Below are positions 49,627 through 58,599 of a stretch of 64,000 nucleotides of DNA, one piece after another. Under the pieces are notes generated by a model that ran no database searches, had not been told where the DNA came from, and worked only from the letters and a program-made list of their open reading frames with translations. This stretch comes from Pseudomonas cavernicola (GTDB lineage Bacteria > Pseudomonadota > Gammaproteobacteria > Pseudomonadales > Pseudomonadaceae). The stretch lies in assembly GCF_003596405.1 (NCBI RefSeq), contig NZ_QYUR01000002.1, forward strand, positions 62,001 through 126,000, given 5' to 3'. The translations under genes were made by a program, and so were the position numbers. The first letter of the stretch is position 1. Every line of letters begins with the position of its first letter.

Positions 49627-49680
49627 TCCCCTCGCCCCATCAAGGGGAGAGGGTGGCCCGCAGGGCCGGGAGAGGGTTCG
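49627..49680. repeat. CCCCTCGCCCC/GGGGAGAGGG palindromic repeat between gatA and gatB
   Basis: CCCCTCGCCCC and AAGGGGAGAGGG form an inverted pair, followed by GGCCCGCAGGGCC and another GGGAGAGGG. The stretch is gene-free and looks like an intergenic repeat inside the gatCAB operon. Confidence 0.5.
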
Positions 49681-49712
49681 CCAAGGCAATGCAGGATTGA
49701 GGAAACACCACT

Positions 49713-51158
49713 ATGCAATGGGAAACTGTGATCGGGCTGGAAATCCACACCCAGCTCGCCACCCAATCGAAGATTTTCTCCGCCAGCTCCACCACTTTTG
49801 GCGCTGAGCCGAACACCCAGGCCAGCCTGGTCGATCTCGGCATGCCCGGCGTACTGCCGGTGCTCAACGAGGAAGCGGTACGCATGGCGGTCAAATTCGG
49901 TCTGGCAATTGATGCCGAGATCGGCGCCAGCAACGTCTTTGCCCGCAAAAACTACTTCTACCCGGATCTGCCCAAGGGCTACCAGATCAGTCAGATGGAA
50001 CTGCCGATCGTCGGCAAGGGCTATCTGGACATCACCCTGGAAGACGGCACGGTCAAGCGCGTCGGCATCACCCGTGCGCATCTGGAAGAAGACGCCGGCA
50101 AAAGCCTGCACGAAGACTTCCACGGCATGAGCGGCATCGACCTCAACCGCGCCGGCACGCCGCTGCTGGAGATCGTCTCCGAGCCGGACATGCGCAGCGC
50201 CAAGGAAGCCGTGGCCTACGTCAAGGCCATCCACGCCCTGGTGCGCTACCTCGGCATCTGCGACGGCAACATGGCCGAAGGTTCGCTGCGTTGCGACTGC
50301 AACGTCTCGGTACGGCCGAAAGGTCAGGCCGAGTTCGGCACCCGCTGTGAGATCAAGAACGTCAACTCGTTCCGTTTTATCGAGAAGGCGATCAACTCCG
50401 AAGTACAGCGGCAGATCGAGCTGATCGAAGACGGCGGCAAGGTCATACAGCAAACCCGCCTGTACGACCCGAACAAAGACGAAACCCGTGCCATGCGCAG
50501 CAAGGAGGAAGCCAACGACTACCGTTACTTCCCCGATCCGGATCTGCTGCCGGTGGTGATCAGCGCGCAATTCCTCGAGACCACCCGCGCCACCCTGCCG
50601 GAACTGCCGCCGCAGAAACGCGAGCGTTTCCAGGCCCAGTTCGGCTTGTCCGCCTACGATGCCAGCGTGCTGGCCTCCAGCCGCGAGCAGGCGGACTACT
50701 TCGAGCAGGTCGTCAACATCGCCGGCGATGCCAAACTGGCGGCCAACTGGGTGATGGTCGAGTTGGGCAGCCTGTTGAACAAGCAAGGCCTGGAGATCGA
50801 ACAATCGCCGGTATCCGCCGAACAACTGGGCGGCATGTTGTTGCGCATCAGCGACAACACCATCTCCGGCAAGATTGCCAAGATGGTCTTCGAGGCCATG
50901 GCCAACGGCGAAGGCAATGCCGATCAAATCATCGAAGCCCGCGGTCTGAAGCAGGTCACCGACAGCGGCGCCATCGAATCGATGCTCGATGAGATGCTCG
51001 CGGCCAACGCCGAGCAGGTCGAACAGTACCGCGCCGCCGATGAAGCCAAGCGCGGCAAGATGTTCGGCTTCTTCGTCGGCCAGGCGATGAAGGCCTCGAA
51101 AGGCAAGGCCAACCCGCAGCAAGTGAACGAATTGCTCAAGCAAAAGCTCGAAGGCTGA
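49713..51158 (+). CDS. gatB: Asp-tRNA(Asn)/Glu-tRNA(Gln) amidotransferase subunit B
   Basis: GatB binds the mischarged tRNA, phosphorylates it and transfers ammonia. The 481-residue protein opens [20 protein letters not shown] and has the conserved [13 protein letters not shown] and [15 protein letters not shown] segments. The C-terminal YqeY-like tail is helical (about 330-481). A GAGG ribosome-binding site precedes it. A structured region and then a terminator follow. Confidence 0.97.
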   Translation: MQWETVIGLEIHTQLATQSKIFSASSTTFGAEPNTQASLVDLGMPGVLPVLNEEAVRMAVKFGLAIDAEIGASNVFARKNYFYPDLPKGYQISQMELPIVGKGYLDITLEDGTVKRVGITRAHLEEDAGKSLHEDFHGMSGIDLNRAGTPLLEIVSEPDMRSAKEAVAYVKAIHALVRYLGICDGNMAEGSLRCDCNVSVRPKGQAEFGTRCEIKNVNSFRFIEKAINSEVQRQIELIEDGGKVIQQTRLYDPNKDETRAMRSKEEANDYRYFPDPDLLPVVISAQFLETTRATLPELPPQKRERFQAQFGLSAYDASVLASSREQADYFEQVVNIAGDAKLAANWVMVELGSLLNKQGLEIEQSPVSAEQLGGMLLRISDNTISGKIAKMVFEAMANGEGNADQIIEARGLKQVTDSGAIESMLDEMLAANAEQVEQYRAADEAKRGKMFGFFVGQAMKASKGKANPQQVNELLKQKLEG

Positions 51159-51183
51159 GCAGGAAATAGGCGACGCATGCGTT

Positions 51184-51240
51184 GTCCCTGCAAACGCCCG
51201 GCCATGGACGGCCGAGCAATCACAGATTGACGGCAGGGAC
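51184..51240. repeat. GTCCCTGC/GCAGGGAC palindrome after gatB
   Basis: The outer arms GTCCCTGC (51184-51191) and GCAGGGAC (51233-51240) enclose an inner CGGCC..GGCCG stem. It lies between the gatB stop and its terminator and resembles intergenic palindromes common in Pseudomonas. Confidence 0.5.
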
Positions 51241-51258
51241 GCCCACACAAAGCTCATG

Positions 51259-51287
51259 CAACGCCGGGCTCGCCCGGCGTTGTTTTG
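51259..51287 (+). terminator. Terminator after gatB
   Basis: CAACGCCGGGC and GCCCGGCGTTG form a perfect 11-bp stem with a 2-base loop, followed by TTTTG. It ends the gatCAB operon just before the rlpA-like gene. Confidence 0.75.
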
Positions 51288-51302
51288 TCCAGAGGTATAA
51301 GC

Positions 51303-51695
51303 ATGTGGCGTTTACTGACTCTCAGCGTACTGTTCGGCCTGCTCGCGGGTTGCGCCGGGCTGCCTTTCGGCCTCGGTTCAGGTGACTCCAGCGACGGCCG
51401 CTACAACGCCGAGGGCAAGGCGTCCTATTACGGCGCCAAGCACCACGGCAAACGCACTGCCAGCGGTGAGAAATTCGACCAGAATCAACTGACCGCCGCG
51501 CACCGCAGCCTGCCCTTCGGCACACGGGTGCGGGTGACCAACCTGAACAACGACAAAACCGTGGTAGTACGCATCAACGACCGTGGCCCGTATGCCCGCG
51601 GCCGCATCATCGATGTCTCACGCAAGGCCGCCCAGCAGCTCGGCATGCTGCGCGCCGGCGTAGTGCCGGCTCGGGTACAAAGCCTGGCCGACTGA
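51303..51695 (+). CDS. Small RlpA-like DPBB lipoprotein
   Basis: This is a lipoprotein with a signal peptide ending in the lipobox LLAGC (C17), followed by a double-psi beta-barrel domain (about residues 40-125: KASYYGAKHHGKRTASGEKF, LPFGTRVRVTN, VVRINDRGPYARGRIID). RlpA proteins cut denuded peptidoglycan strands at the septum; the Glu in SGE and the Asp in NDRGP are the presumed catalytic pair. At 130 residues it has no SPOR domain, so septal targeting must differ from classical RlpA. I chose ATG 51303 because of an AGAGGT upstream. Confidence 0.85.
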   Translation: MWRLLTLSVLFGLLAGCAGLPFGLGSGDSSDGRYNAEGKASYYGAKHHGKRTASGEKFDQNQLTAAHRSLPFGTRVRVTNLNNDKTVVVRINDRGPYARGRIIDVSRKAAQQLGMLRAGVVPARVQSLAD

Positions 51696-51797
51696 ACTCG
51701 CTGCTGAAGTAAGCAGTAACAATCCGCTGCCGCGCAGCTCTCGCCTCGGCACAACGGCTCGCTAAGCTAGGCCAGACTTTTCTGGAATGTCGAATTA

Positions 51798-52910
51798 ATG
51801 CCTCTGATGAGCCTTGTTTATCTGCTCGCTGGCCTGTTGTTGCTGGTCGCCGGCGCAGAGCTATTGGTGCGTGGCGCGGCCAAACTGGCTGCGCAGCTCG
51901 GCATTCCGCCGCTGATCATCGGCCTGACCGTAGTCGCCTTTGGTACCAGCGCACCGGAAACCGCGGTCAGCGTACAGGCCGCCCTGAGTGGCAGCGGCGA
52001 TATCGCTGTGGGTAATGTCATCGGCAGCAACATTGCCAACATCTTGCTGGTCCTCGGGGCAAGCGCTTTGCTAGCGCCGCTGTTGGTCCCCCGCCAGCTG
52101 ATTCGCCTCGACATACCGCTGATGATCGCTGCCAGCCTGCTAGCCTACGCGCTGGCGTGGGATGGCCGTTTGAGCCGGCTGGACGGCGCCCTGCTGTTCA
52201 GCGCAATCACCGTTTACACCCTGTACTTGATCCTCCACGCGCGCGCCGACAAGAGCACGACAGACGATCAGTTCAGCGCGGCGTTCGGTCAGTTCAAGCC
52301 AGTTACCGCCTTCACCTGGCTGCTCAACCTGGCGCTGATTGCCGTCGGCTTGCTGCTCCTGGTGCCCGGCTCGGGCCTGATGGTGGAAGGTGCGGTCACG
52401 CTGGCGCGCGCGCTCGGGCTTTCCGAATTGGTGATCGGCCTGAGCGTGGTTGCCGTCAGTACCTGTCTACCCGAATTCGTCACCTCGATTCTCGCCGCAC
52501 TCAAGGGGCAGCGCGATATCGCCGTGGGCAACATCGTCGGCAGCAATATCTTCAATCTGCTCTGCGCCTTGGGCCTGGCGTCGATGCTGGCCCCGCAAGG
52601 GCTGTCGATCTCGCCCAACGCCCTGGCCTTCGACTTCCCGGTGATGCTCACGGTGGCTATCGCCTGCCTGCCGATCTTCTTCGCCAACTACCGAATCAAC
52701 CGCTGGGTAGGCATATTGTTTCTCGGCTACTACCTGGCATACAGCGCTTATCTGCTGCTATTCGCCACCAACCGGCCTTTCTATAAAATCCTCGGCGACG
52801 CCATTCTCTGGTACGCCCTGCCGCTAACAGCCATCACTCTGATCATTCTCAGTGCGCGCGCCTGGCAACGCGGTGCCCACTCCAACGTCGAAAGGAAAAA
52901 ACATGAGTGA
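51798..52910 (+). CDS. Calcium/sodium antiporter (CaCA family, YrbG-like)
   Basis: This inner-membrane exchanger belongs to the K+-independent Ca2+/Na+ antiporter (YrbG/CaxA) group. The 370-residue protein has about ten membrane helices and two inverted alpha-repeats. The first is GTSAPETAVSVQAALSG with DIAVGNVIGSNIANILL. The second is STCLPEFVTSILAALKG with DIAVGNIVGSNIFNLL. The second repeat reads STCLPE where many relatives have GTSLPE. Its end overlaps the next gene by 8 bases, implying translational coupling. Confidence 0.92.
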   Translation: MPLMSLVYLLAGLLLLVAGAELLVRGAAKLAAQLGIPPLIIGLTVVAFGTSAPETAVSVQAALSGSGDIAVGNVIGSNIANILLVLGASALLAPLLVPRQLIRLDIPLMIAASLLAYALAWDGRLSRLDGALLFSAITVYTLYLILHARADKSTTDDQFSAAFGQFKPVTAFTWLLNLALIAVGLLLLVPGSGLMVEGAVTLARALGLSELVIGLSVVAVSTCLPEFVTSILAALKGQRDIAVGNIVGSNIFNLLCALGLASMLAPQGLSISPNALAFDFPVMLTVAIACLPIFFANYRINRWVGILFLGYYLAYSAYLLLFATNRPFYKILGDAILWYALPLTAITLIILSARAWQRGAHSNVERKKHE

Positions 52911-53286
52911 TAACTACGCCGACGGTCTCGACATGCGCCGCCAAGTGATGGGCGATGCCTTCGTCGATCGCGCCCTCGGCAATGCCACCGAGCTCACCCA
53001 GCCACTGCAAGACTTCGTCAACGAACACGCCTGGGGCGCTGTCTGGACCCGCGAAGGTCTGCCATTGAAGACTCGCAGCCTGATCACCCTGGCCGCACTG
53101 ACCGCACTGAAATGCCCGCAAGAGTTGAAAGGCCACGTGCGTGGTGCGCTGAACAACGGCTGCACGATCGAGGAAATCCGCGAGGCGCTTCTACATTGCG
53201 CGGTGTATGCCGGCGTACCGGCGGCGATCGATGCTTTCCGCGCCGCCCAGGAAGTGATCGACGCCTGGCAGGTCGCAGACGAATAA
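52903..53286 (+). CDS. Carboxymuconolactone decarboxylase family protein (PcaC-like)
   Basis: This 127-residue protein of the AhpD/CMD fold is closest in pattern to 4-carboxymuconolactone decarboxylases: WTREGLPLKTRSLITLAALTA and NGCTIEEIREALLHCAVYAG. It lacks the CxxC redox pair of AhpD peroxidases. No other protocatechuate genes are nearby, so an actual PcaC role is unproven. I chose ATG 52903 because AAAGGA lies just upstream. The start overlaps the antiporter gene by 8 bases. Confidence 0.85.
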   Translation: MSDNYADGLDMRRQVMGDAFVDRALGNATELTQPLQDFVNEHAWGAVWTREGLPLKTRSLITLAALTALKCPQELKGHVRGALNNGCTIEEIREALLHCAVYAGVPAAIDAFRAAQEVIDAWQVADE

Positions 53287-53314
53287 GCGGCGCCGCGACT
53301 TGCCAGCCTTGAAC

Positions 53315-53347
53315 GCTGGATCTAGAGGGGACGCGCCTAGATCCAGC
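53315..53347. repeat. Inverted repeat at the convergent CMD/AEC gene ends
   Basis: GCTGGATCTAG (53315-53325) and CTAGATCCAGC (53337-53347) are perfect 11-bp inverted arms, including the AEC gene stop codon. No T-run is present; it may act as a weak bidirectional terminator. Confidence 0.45.
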
Positions 53348-54278
53348 CGCCCCACTGCAACACGAAGATGCCGATGTTGGTGGTCACCGCCGCCGCCAGA
53401 GTGGTGATCACGATGATCGCCGCGGCCAACTCATGGTTGCCGTTCACCGCCTTGGCCATGACGAAGCTAGCGGCAGCGGTGGGGCTGGCGAAGTAAAGGA
53501 ACAGAATACCCAGCTCGGCGCCGCGGAAACCATAGAGGAAAGCCCCGAGAGTGCAGACCAGCGGCAACCAGACCATCTTCATCAGGCTGGCGCTGATGGC
53601 CAAACCGCTGCTCGCCCGCAGGGACTCCAACGACAGGGTGCCGCCAATACAGATCAGCGCCAGCGGCAGGGTCAGTTGCGCGAGGTATTCACCGGACGTG
53701 GTCAACCAGACCGGCAGGCCTATCTGCCAATAGGCAAAGGGCATGGCTGCGAGGACGCCGATGATCAAGGGATTGCGCAGGATGCTCTTGAGAATGCTCC
53801 AGGCATCCGACTTGGAACTCGGGCTGTAGATCGCCAGCACTACCGCCGACAGGCTGTTGTAGGAAAGGATCACCACCCCGGCCAATACTCCGCCCAGCGA
53901 CAATCCGTAATCACCATACATGCTGGTCGCCAGCGCGAGGCCGACAATACCGTTGTTGCCACGAAAGGCGCCCTGGGTATAGACCCCGCGATCGGCCTTG
54001 GGACAACGCCAGATCGCCCAGCCCCAGGCCAAGAGAAACCCAAACAGCGTCGCGACGGCAAAATAGCCCAGTACCGCCGGCTGCAAAGCCGTGCGTAGAT
54101 CGGCATGTAGGATGGCGAGAAACAGCATGACCGGCATGCTGACGTTGAACACCAGCGCCGATGCCGTGCTGATGAACGCCGCATCGATCAGTCCCAGGCG
54201 TTTGAGCAGCACGCCGAGAAACAACATGGCGAAAACCGGCGCGGTGATGCCGAAGGTTGCAGAGATGATCGCAAGCAT
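53337..54278 (-). CDS. AEC family transporter
   Basis: This is a predicted permease of the auxin efflux carrier (AEC) family; bacterial members move dicarboxylates such as malonate or malate, and the substrate here is unknown. The 313-residue protein has about ten membrane helices in two halves, with the QGAFRGNNGIVGLAL segment in the first half and YFASPTAAASFVMAKA in the second, both family features. It stands alone between a convergent CMD-family gene and a repeat-filled gap. Confidence 0.88.
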   Translation of the reverse strand: MLAIISATFGITAPVFAMLFLGVLLKRLGLIDAAFISTASALVFNVSMPVMLFLAILHADLRTALQPAVLGYFAVATLFGFLLAWGWAIWRCPKADRGVYTQGAFRGNNGIVGLALATSMYGDYGLSLGGVLAGVVILSYNSLSAVVLAIYSPSSKSDAWSILKSILRNPLIIGVLAAMPFAYWQIGLPVWLTTSGEYLAQLTLPLALICIGGTLSLESLRASSGLAISASLMKMVWLPLVCTLGAFLYGFRGAELGILFLYFASPTAAASFVMAKAVNGNHELAAAIIVITTLAAAVTTNIGIFVLQWGGWI

Positions 54279-54356
54279 GTCGTTTACTGTGTCGGGCGGA
54301 TGTCGTTAGGTGGCTAATGATATGTCAGCCGCACCGACAACGCATGCAAACAACAG

Positions 54357-54507
54357 GTAGGGTGGATTAGCCGCGCGGCGACGTAATCCACCAAATCGGG
54401 CAACAATCAACGCCTCGCACAAGGCGAGGCGCTGGAGCGATCCGAAGCCCTAGCGACCTGTGGATTCGCGGCAGGCGGTGGAAGCCCCTCCGGGGATTCC
54501 ACCCTAC
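54357..54507. repeat. Paired TAGGGTGGATTAG palindromic repeats
   Basis: GTAGGGTGGATTAG followed by ACGTAATCCACC (54357-54392) and, in opposite orientation, GGTGGAAGCC and GGATTCCACCCTAC (54477-54507). The 265-base gap between the AEC and ABC transporter genes holds little else. Confidence 0.6.
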
Positions 54508-54543
54508 TCATCTGCCTAGCCTACGTGCTCAGCAAACAGCTCA

Positions 54544-56280
54544 TTACGCCGGCAACACTATCGATGCCTGCTCCAGCTGGCGATTTTCCAGGCGCAGCTG
54601 TCGCTCATGAAAGCGTTTCAGGCTGGAGCGGTGACCAATGCTGATCAGGCTGGTGTCTGGCAATTCATCGACCAACAATTGATAGAGCGCCGCCTCATCG
54701 ACCTCGTCGAGGGCCGAAGTCGCTTCATCAAGGAACAACCAGCGCGGTGCGACCAGCAAGGCCCGGGCAATCGCCAGCCGTTGCAGCTCACCGGGCGAAA
54801 GCACCCGCTCCCAGTGATCTTCCAGGTCCAGGCGCGCGACCAAATGCTCCAGTCGACAATTGCGCAGCACCTGTTCCAGGCGCTCCTGTGGATAGCACTC
54901 GGCGGGGTCGGGGTAACTCAGGGCGCCGCGCAGACTGCCAATCGGCAGATACGGCTTTTGCGGCAGGAACAGGCTGCTGTCCGGCAGGCTCAAGGCGCCG
55001 CTGCCGAACGGCCAAAGCCCGCTCAGCGCGCGCAGCAGCGTGCTCTTGCCGCTACCCGAGGCGCCGCTGATCAACACGTGTTCACCGGGGGCGATACGTA
55101 ACGAGGTTGGATCGAGCAGCGTGCGGCCATCGGCCAGGCTCAGTCGAACGCCATCCAGCGATAGTTCTTCAGCATGAGTCTGCCGGCGAATAGCCGGCGC
55201 TTGTTCTTGCGCCTGCCCCTCGGCCAGTGCCTGACGGAAGCTCAGAATCCGGTCACAGGTGGCGCGCCAGGCCGCCAGACTGGCGTAGGCGTCGATGAAC
55301 CAGCTCATGCTTTCCTGCACATTGCCAAACGCCGAATTGATCTGCATCAGATCGCCCAGCTGGATCTTGCCGGCGAAGTAGCGCGGCGCGGCGACGACCA
55401 ACGGGAAGATGATCGCAATCTGCGAATAACCGGCACTGAAAAAGGTCAGGCGTTTCTGTACCCGCATCAGTTGCCAGAAGTTACTCCAGACACTGTGAAA
55501 ACGGGTCATCAGGCGCTGCTGCTCGTTGGCTTCGCCGTTGTAGAGGGCAATGCTTTCGGCATTTTCGCGAATGCGCACCAGACCGAAACGCAGGTCGGCC
55601 TCGAAGCGTTGCTGGCGGTTATTCAGCCCGATCAGGCGGCGCGCGACCAAGTGCACCAGCCAGCTGCCGACCATCGCATAGAGCAAGGCGGCCCAGAACA
55701 TGTAGCCGGGAATCTCGACTCCGAAGACTTCGATGCTGCCCGACACGCCCCAGAGGATCACCGAGAACGACACCAGACTGACCACATTGCGAATCAGCCC
55801 CAGGCCCAGGCCCAAGGTGTTGTCAGTAAAACTGTTCAAGTCCTCGGCCAGGCGCTGGTCAGGGTTGTCGGTGTAGCCACGCTGCTCCAAGCGGTAGAAG
55901 TTCTTATGCTGCAACCAGGCGTCGAAATGCTGATCGGTCAGCCAGCGCCGCCAGCGGATGGTCAGCATCTGGGTCAGGTACAGGCGATAGACCGCCACCA
56001 GAATCGCCACCGCGGCAATTCCGCAGAAATACAGGATCAGATGGGTGAAGGCCGGCAGGTCCTTGTTCTGCAGTGCGTTGTAGAACTCGCGGTACCAGCT
56101 GTTGACCGCCACCGAGATGGCCACGCCGACCAGCGACAGCGCGATCACCACGATCAGCAGCAACCAGGCCATGGTCTTCTCTTCGCTGCGCCAGTAGGAC
56201 GCCGTGAGCTGCCAGACCCGCGAGAAGAAGTTGTTCTGCACCACATCGTTGACCGCTGAATATTCGGCGTTATGGCTCAT
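54544..56280 (-). CDS. ABC transporter with fused permease and ATPase (ABCD/YddA-like)
   Basis: This is a 578-residue half-transporter of the SbmA/BacA-like, ABC_membrane_2 family (YddA/ABCD type). The N-terminal part has about six membrane helices (about 35-330), including the NPDQRLAEDLNSFTDNTLGL loop typical of the family. The C-terminal ATPase has ISGASGSGKSTLLRAL, the signature LSPGELQRLAIARALL and Walker B RWLFLDEATSALD. Substrates of bacterial members include cobalamin, antimicrobial peptides and fatty acids; which applies here is unknown. It lies downstream of roxSR on the same strand after a terminator. Confidence 0.9.
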   Translation of the reverse strand: MSHNAEYSAVNDVVQNNFFSRVWQLTASYWRSEEKTMAWLLLIVVIALSLVGVAISVAVNSWYREFYNALQNKDLPAFTHLILYFCGIAAVAILVAVYRLYLTQMLTIRWRRWLTDQHFDAWLQHKNFYRLEQRGYTDNPDQRLAEDLNSFTDNTLGLGLGLIRNVVSLVSFSVILWGVSGSIEVFGVEIPGYMFWAALLYAMVGSWLVHLVARRLIGLNNRQQRFEADLRFGLVRIRENAESIALYNGEANEQQRLMTRFHSVWSNFWQLMRVQKRLTFFSAGYSQIAIIFPLVVAAPRYFAGKIQLGDLMQINSAFGNVQESMSWFIDAYASLAAWRATCDRILSFRQALAEGQAQEQAPAIRRQTHAEELSLDGVRLSLADGRTLLDPTSLRIAPGEHVLISGASGSGKSTLLRALSGLWPFGSGALSLPDSSLFLPQKPYLPIGSLRGALSYPDPAECYPQERLEQVLRNCRLEHLVARLDLEDHWERVLSPGELQRLAIARALLVAPRWLFLDEATSALDEVDEAALYQLLVDELPDTSLISIGHRSSLKRFHERQLRLENRQLEQASIVLPA

Positions 56281-56307
56281 TTAACGGACTCAGGCTCGGT
56301 GTGCGGT

Positions 56308-56340
56308 TATAAAAAAGAGCGCCTCAATAGGCGCTCCTTG
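56308..56340 (-). terminator. Terminator after roxR
   Basis: GAGCGCC (56317-56323) and GGCGCTC (56330-56336) form a perfect 7-bp stem with a 6-base loop. On the minus strand a run of six T follows. Confidence 0.82.
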
Positions 56341-56368
56341 ACTCATCTGGTTTTCTTCGGTGGCACTC

Positions 56369-56929
56369 TCAGCGCCGAACCGGTCGCTTCTGCAACTTGC
56401 GCTGCAATGTACGCCGATGCATCCCCAACGCGCGAGCGGTGGCGGAGATGTTGCCATCATGTTCGGCAAGCACGCGCTGAATATGTTCCCACTGCAGGCG
56501 ATCGACCGACATCGGGTTTTCCGGCACCAGGCTATCAAGGTCGGCGTGCTCGGAGACCAAGGCGGTCAACACATCGTCGGCATCCGCCGGCTTGCACAGG
56601 TAGTTGCAGGCACCACGCTTGATCGCTTCCACTGCGGTGGCGATGCTCGAGTAGCCGGTGAGGATCACCACGCGCATTTCCGGGTCCAGCGCCAGCAACT
56701 TCGGCAGCAGCACTAATCCTGAGTCGCCGTCCATCTTCAGATCCAGCACCGCGTAATCCGGCAGGTCCTGCTCGGCCAGGGCAAAGCCCTCTTCGGCGGA
56801 ACCGGCGATAGACACGCGCAGGCCACGGCGGTTCATCGCGCGGGCCATGACCCGGGTGAAGGTAGGGTCATCGTCGACCAGCAGCAGATGCGGCTGGTCT
56901 TCGCCTTCGATCTGGTTCTCTTCGCTCAT
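56369..56929 (-). CDS. roxR: Redox response regulator RoxR (RegA/PrrA family)
   Basis: RoxR is the response regulator of the RoxSR (RegBA/PrrBA-type) redox system, which in Pseudomonas controls terminal oxidases and cyanide-insensitive respiration. The 186-residue protein has a receiver domain with phospho-acceptor D63 (AVLDLKMDGDSG). A Fis-type helix-turn-helix follows at the C-terminus (GNISATARALGMHRRTLQRKL), almost invariant in this family. I chose the start at 56929 because GGAG lies 6 bases upstream. It follows roxS closely and is closed by a terminator. Confidence 0.94.
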   Translation of the reverse strand: MSEENQIEGEDQPHLLLVDDDPTFTRVMARAMNRRGLRVSIAGSAEEGFALAEQDLPDYAVLDLKMDGDSGLVLLPKLLALDPEMRVVILTGYSSIATAVEAIKRGACNYLCKPADADDVLTALVSEHADLDSLVPENPMSVDRLQWEHIQRVLAEHDGNISATARALGMHRRTLQRKLQKRPVRR

Positions 56930-56940
56930 AGCATTCTCCA

Positions 56941-58191
56941 TTACGCGGGCAGACGCGGCAGACGCAGCTCAGTGAGCGTGCCGCCGTCCTCATGGTTATA
57001 GAGTTTCACCGAACCGCCGGCCCGCGTCACGCTGGCCTGACTAAGGAACAGGCCGAGCCCGAAGCCTTTGCCCTTGGTGGTGAAAAACGGTTTACCGAGC
57101 TGTTCGGCAATCGCCAGCGGCACACCGGCGCCATGGTCACGAATGCTGATGCACAGCTCGGTGGTATTCCAATCCAGGCGGATATCAAGCTTCTCGGGGC
57201 AGGCATCCGCCGCATTGTTCAGTAGATTGAGCAACGCCTGGGTCAGGTCCGGTGGCGGCGACAAGCGCGGCAAACTGCCAGCGGAGCCTAGAACTTGGTA
57301 GCGATAACTGGCTTCCGGACGCATCAGGTGCCAACGGTTCAGCGCGGTCTCCAGCCAGACGCCCACCGATTGCTCCTCGACCGTCAAGCGGCGGTCGGCT
57401 TCGGCGGCGCGCACCAGTTGTTGCAGGGTTTCCTTACAGAGTTTGACCTGTTCCTGCAGCACCGCCAGGTCTTCCTGCAGCAGCGGGTCTGGGTGTTCGC
57501 GACGCAGCTCCTTGATCAGCACGCTCATCGTCGCCAGCGGCGTACCCAGTTCATGGGCGGCGCCCGCGGCCTGGGTCGCCACGGCGAGCAATTGCTGGTC
57601 ACGCATGCCTTCCTCACGGCGTTGCGCGCGCGACTGTTCCTGGCGGCGCAGCTCTTCGGCCATCTTCGCCGCAAAGAACGTGATCAGCGCCGCCGCCAGC
57701 GCAAAGCTCAGCCACATGCCATAGATCAGCAGCTTCTCGCGCTCCACCAGTTGCATGTCCAGCGGGTGATACCAGACCAACAGCAACGTGTAGCTGGCCA
57801 GCGCCAGGCCGGAGAGGATCACCGAATAGAGCCACGGCAAAGTGGCCGCGGCGATGGTCAGCGGCACCAGGTAGTAGGAGACGAAGGGGTTGGTCGAGCC
57901 GCCGGAAAAGTACAGCAACACGCTGTGGATGATCAGGTCGCAGGCCAGTTGTCCGGCGTATTCCAGCTCGGTCACCGGCCACGGCCCACGCAGGCGCAGG
58001 GCCGTCAGCACGCAGAGCACGGCGGAAAACCCGAGGGTGATACTCAGCGCCAACCAGGGCAGCGGCAGGAAGTCCGACAAATAGGCGAAGCCCACCGAAC
58101 CCGCCTGAGCGGCCAACACAAGGATACGGATCAACGTCAGGCGCCAGAGATTCTGGTGGCTGGCAGATAACAATTGAACGGGCGCGAGCAT
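56941..58191 (-). CDS. roxS: Redox sensor histidine kinase RoxS (RegB/PrrB family)
   Basis: RoxS is the membrane sensor kinase paired with RoxR. The 416-residue protein has about six membrane helices, with the quinone-sensing box GGSTNPF at 97-103. The H-box is AHELGTPLATM (H213), and C252 in VKLCKETLQQL corresponds to the redox-active Cys of RegB. The ATPase domain has LNNAADA, DHGAGV and GKGFGLGLFLSQ. Both redox inputs known in RegB are therefore present in the sequence. It lies 11 bases before the roxR start. Confidence 0.94.
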   Translation of the reverse strand: MLAPVQLLSASHQNLWRLTLIRILVLAAQAGSVGFAYLSDFLPLPWLALSITLGFSAVLCVLTALRLRGPWPVTELEYAGQLACDLIIHSVLLYFSGGSTNPFVSYYLVPLTIAAATLPWLYSVILSGLALASYTLLLVWYHPLDMQLVEREKLLIYGMWLSFALAAALITFFAAKMAEELRRQEQSRAQRREEGMRDQQLLAVATQAAGAAHELGTPLATMSVLIKELRREHPDPLLQEDLAVLQEQVKLCKETLQQLVRAAEADRRLTVEEQSVGVWLETALNRWHLMRPEASYRYQVLGSAGSLPRLSPPPDLTQALLNLLNNAADACPEKLDIRLDWNTTELCISIRDHGAGVPLAIAEQLGKPFFTTKGKGFGLGLFLSQASVTRAGGSVKLYNHEDGGTLTELRLPRLPA

Positions 58192-58357
58192 GAGCTCTCC
58201 TGATGAGCGCTCCAGATGACCGGGGCGAGTATAACCAAGCGGCGGGCCCGCCTGCCCAACTGCGTCAACGCGCCGCAGTCAGCGCTTACGGAACCCGGCC
58301 TCGCGGGCTAGAGTCTGATACTCGTTATCCGCTCAAGGAAGCGCTATTGCGGTATCT

Positions 58358-58400
58358 GTAAGCTGGGTAGAGCCGTTTTTGGCGAAACCCAGCCTACGGG
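58358..58400. repeat. TAGGCTGGGTTTCGC-type palindromic repeat
   Basis: GTAAGCTGGGTAGAGCCG followed by GGCGAAACCCAGCCTACGG; the reverse complement closely matches the right arm of the repeat at the trpS end (10955-10994). Confidence 0.6.
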
Positions 58401-58419
58401 CTGGAAAAACGCAAAACCT

Positions 58420-58443
58420 GTAGGAGCGGGCTGGCCCGCGAAG
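58420..58443. repeat. REP sequence (GTAGGAGCGGG type)
   Basis: TGTAGGAGCGGGCTGGCCCGC is a variant of the well-known Pseudomonas REP palindrome, also present as a pair at 63025-63097. Confidence 0.7.
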
Positions 58444-58599
58444 CTTTTGCTTCACAGGCTTTCGCGAGGCGGCAGCCGTTCCCGACGGCTTGCCGCATTT
58501 CCCACATCCATGTGGGTCGCAGGCTCGCTCTTACGAAGATCAGCAGCCCAGCTCAGCATTTAACGGGCACATGACCGAAAAACCACACAAGGAGTTGTA

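Larger units (their letters stand above)
58192..58599. other. 408-base gene-free gap between roxS and the SIMPL gene
   Basis: I see no gene here. It holds a TAGGCTGG-type repeat (58358-58400), a REP (58420-58443) and further GC-rich inverted segments up to about 58540. The divergent promoters of roxS and the SIMPL gene must lie in it, but I could not pick out convincing -35/-10 pairs. Confidence 0.6.
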
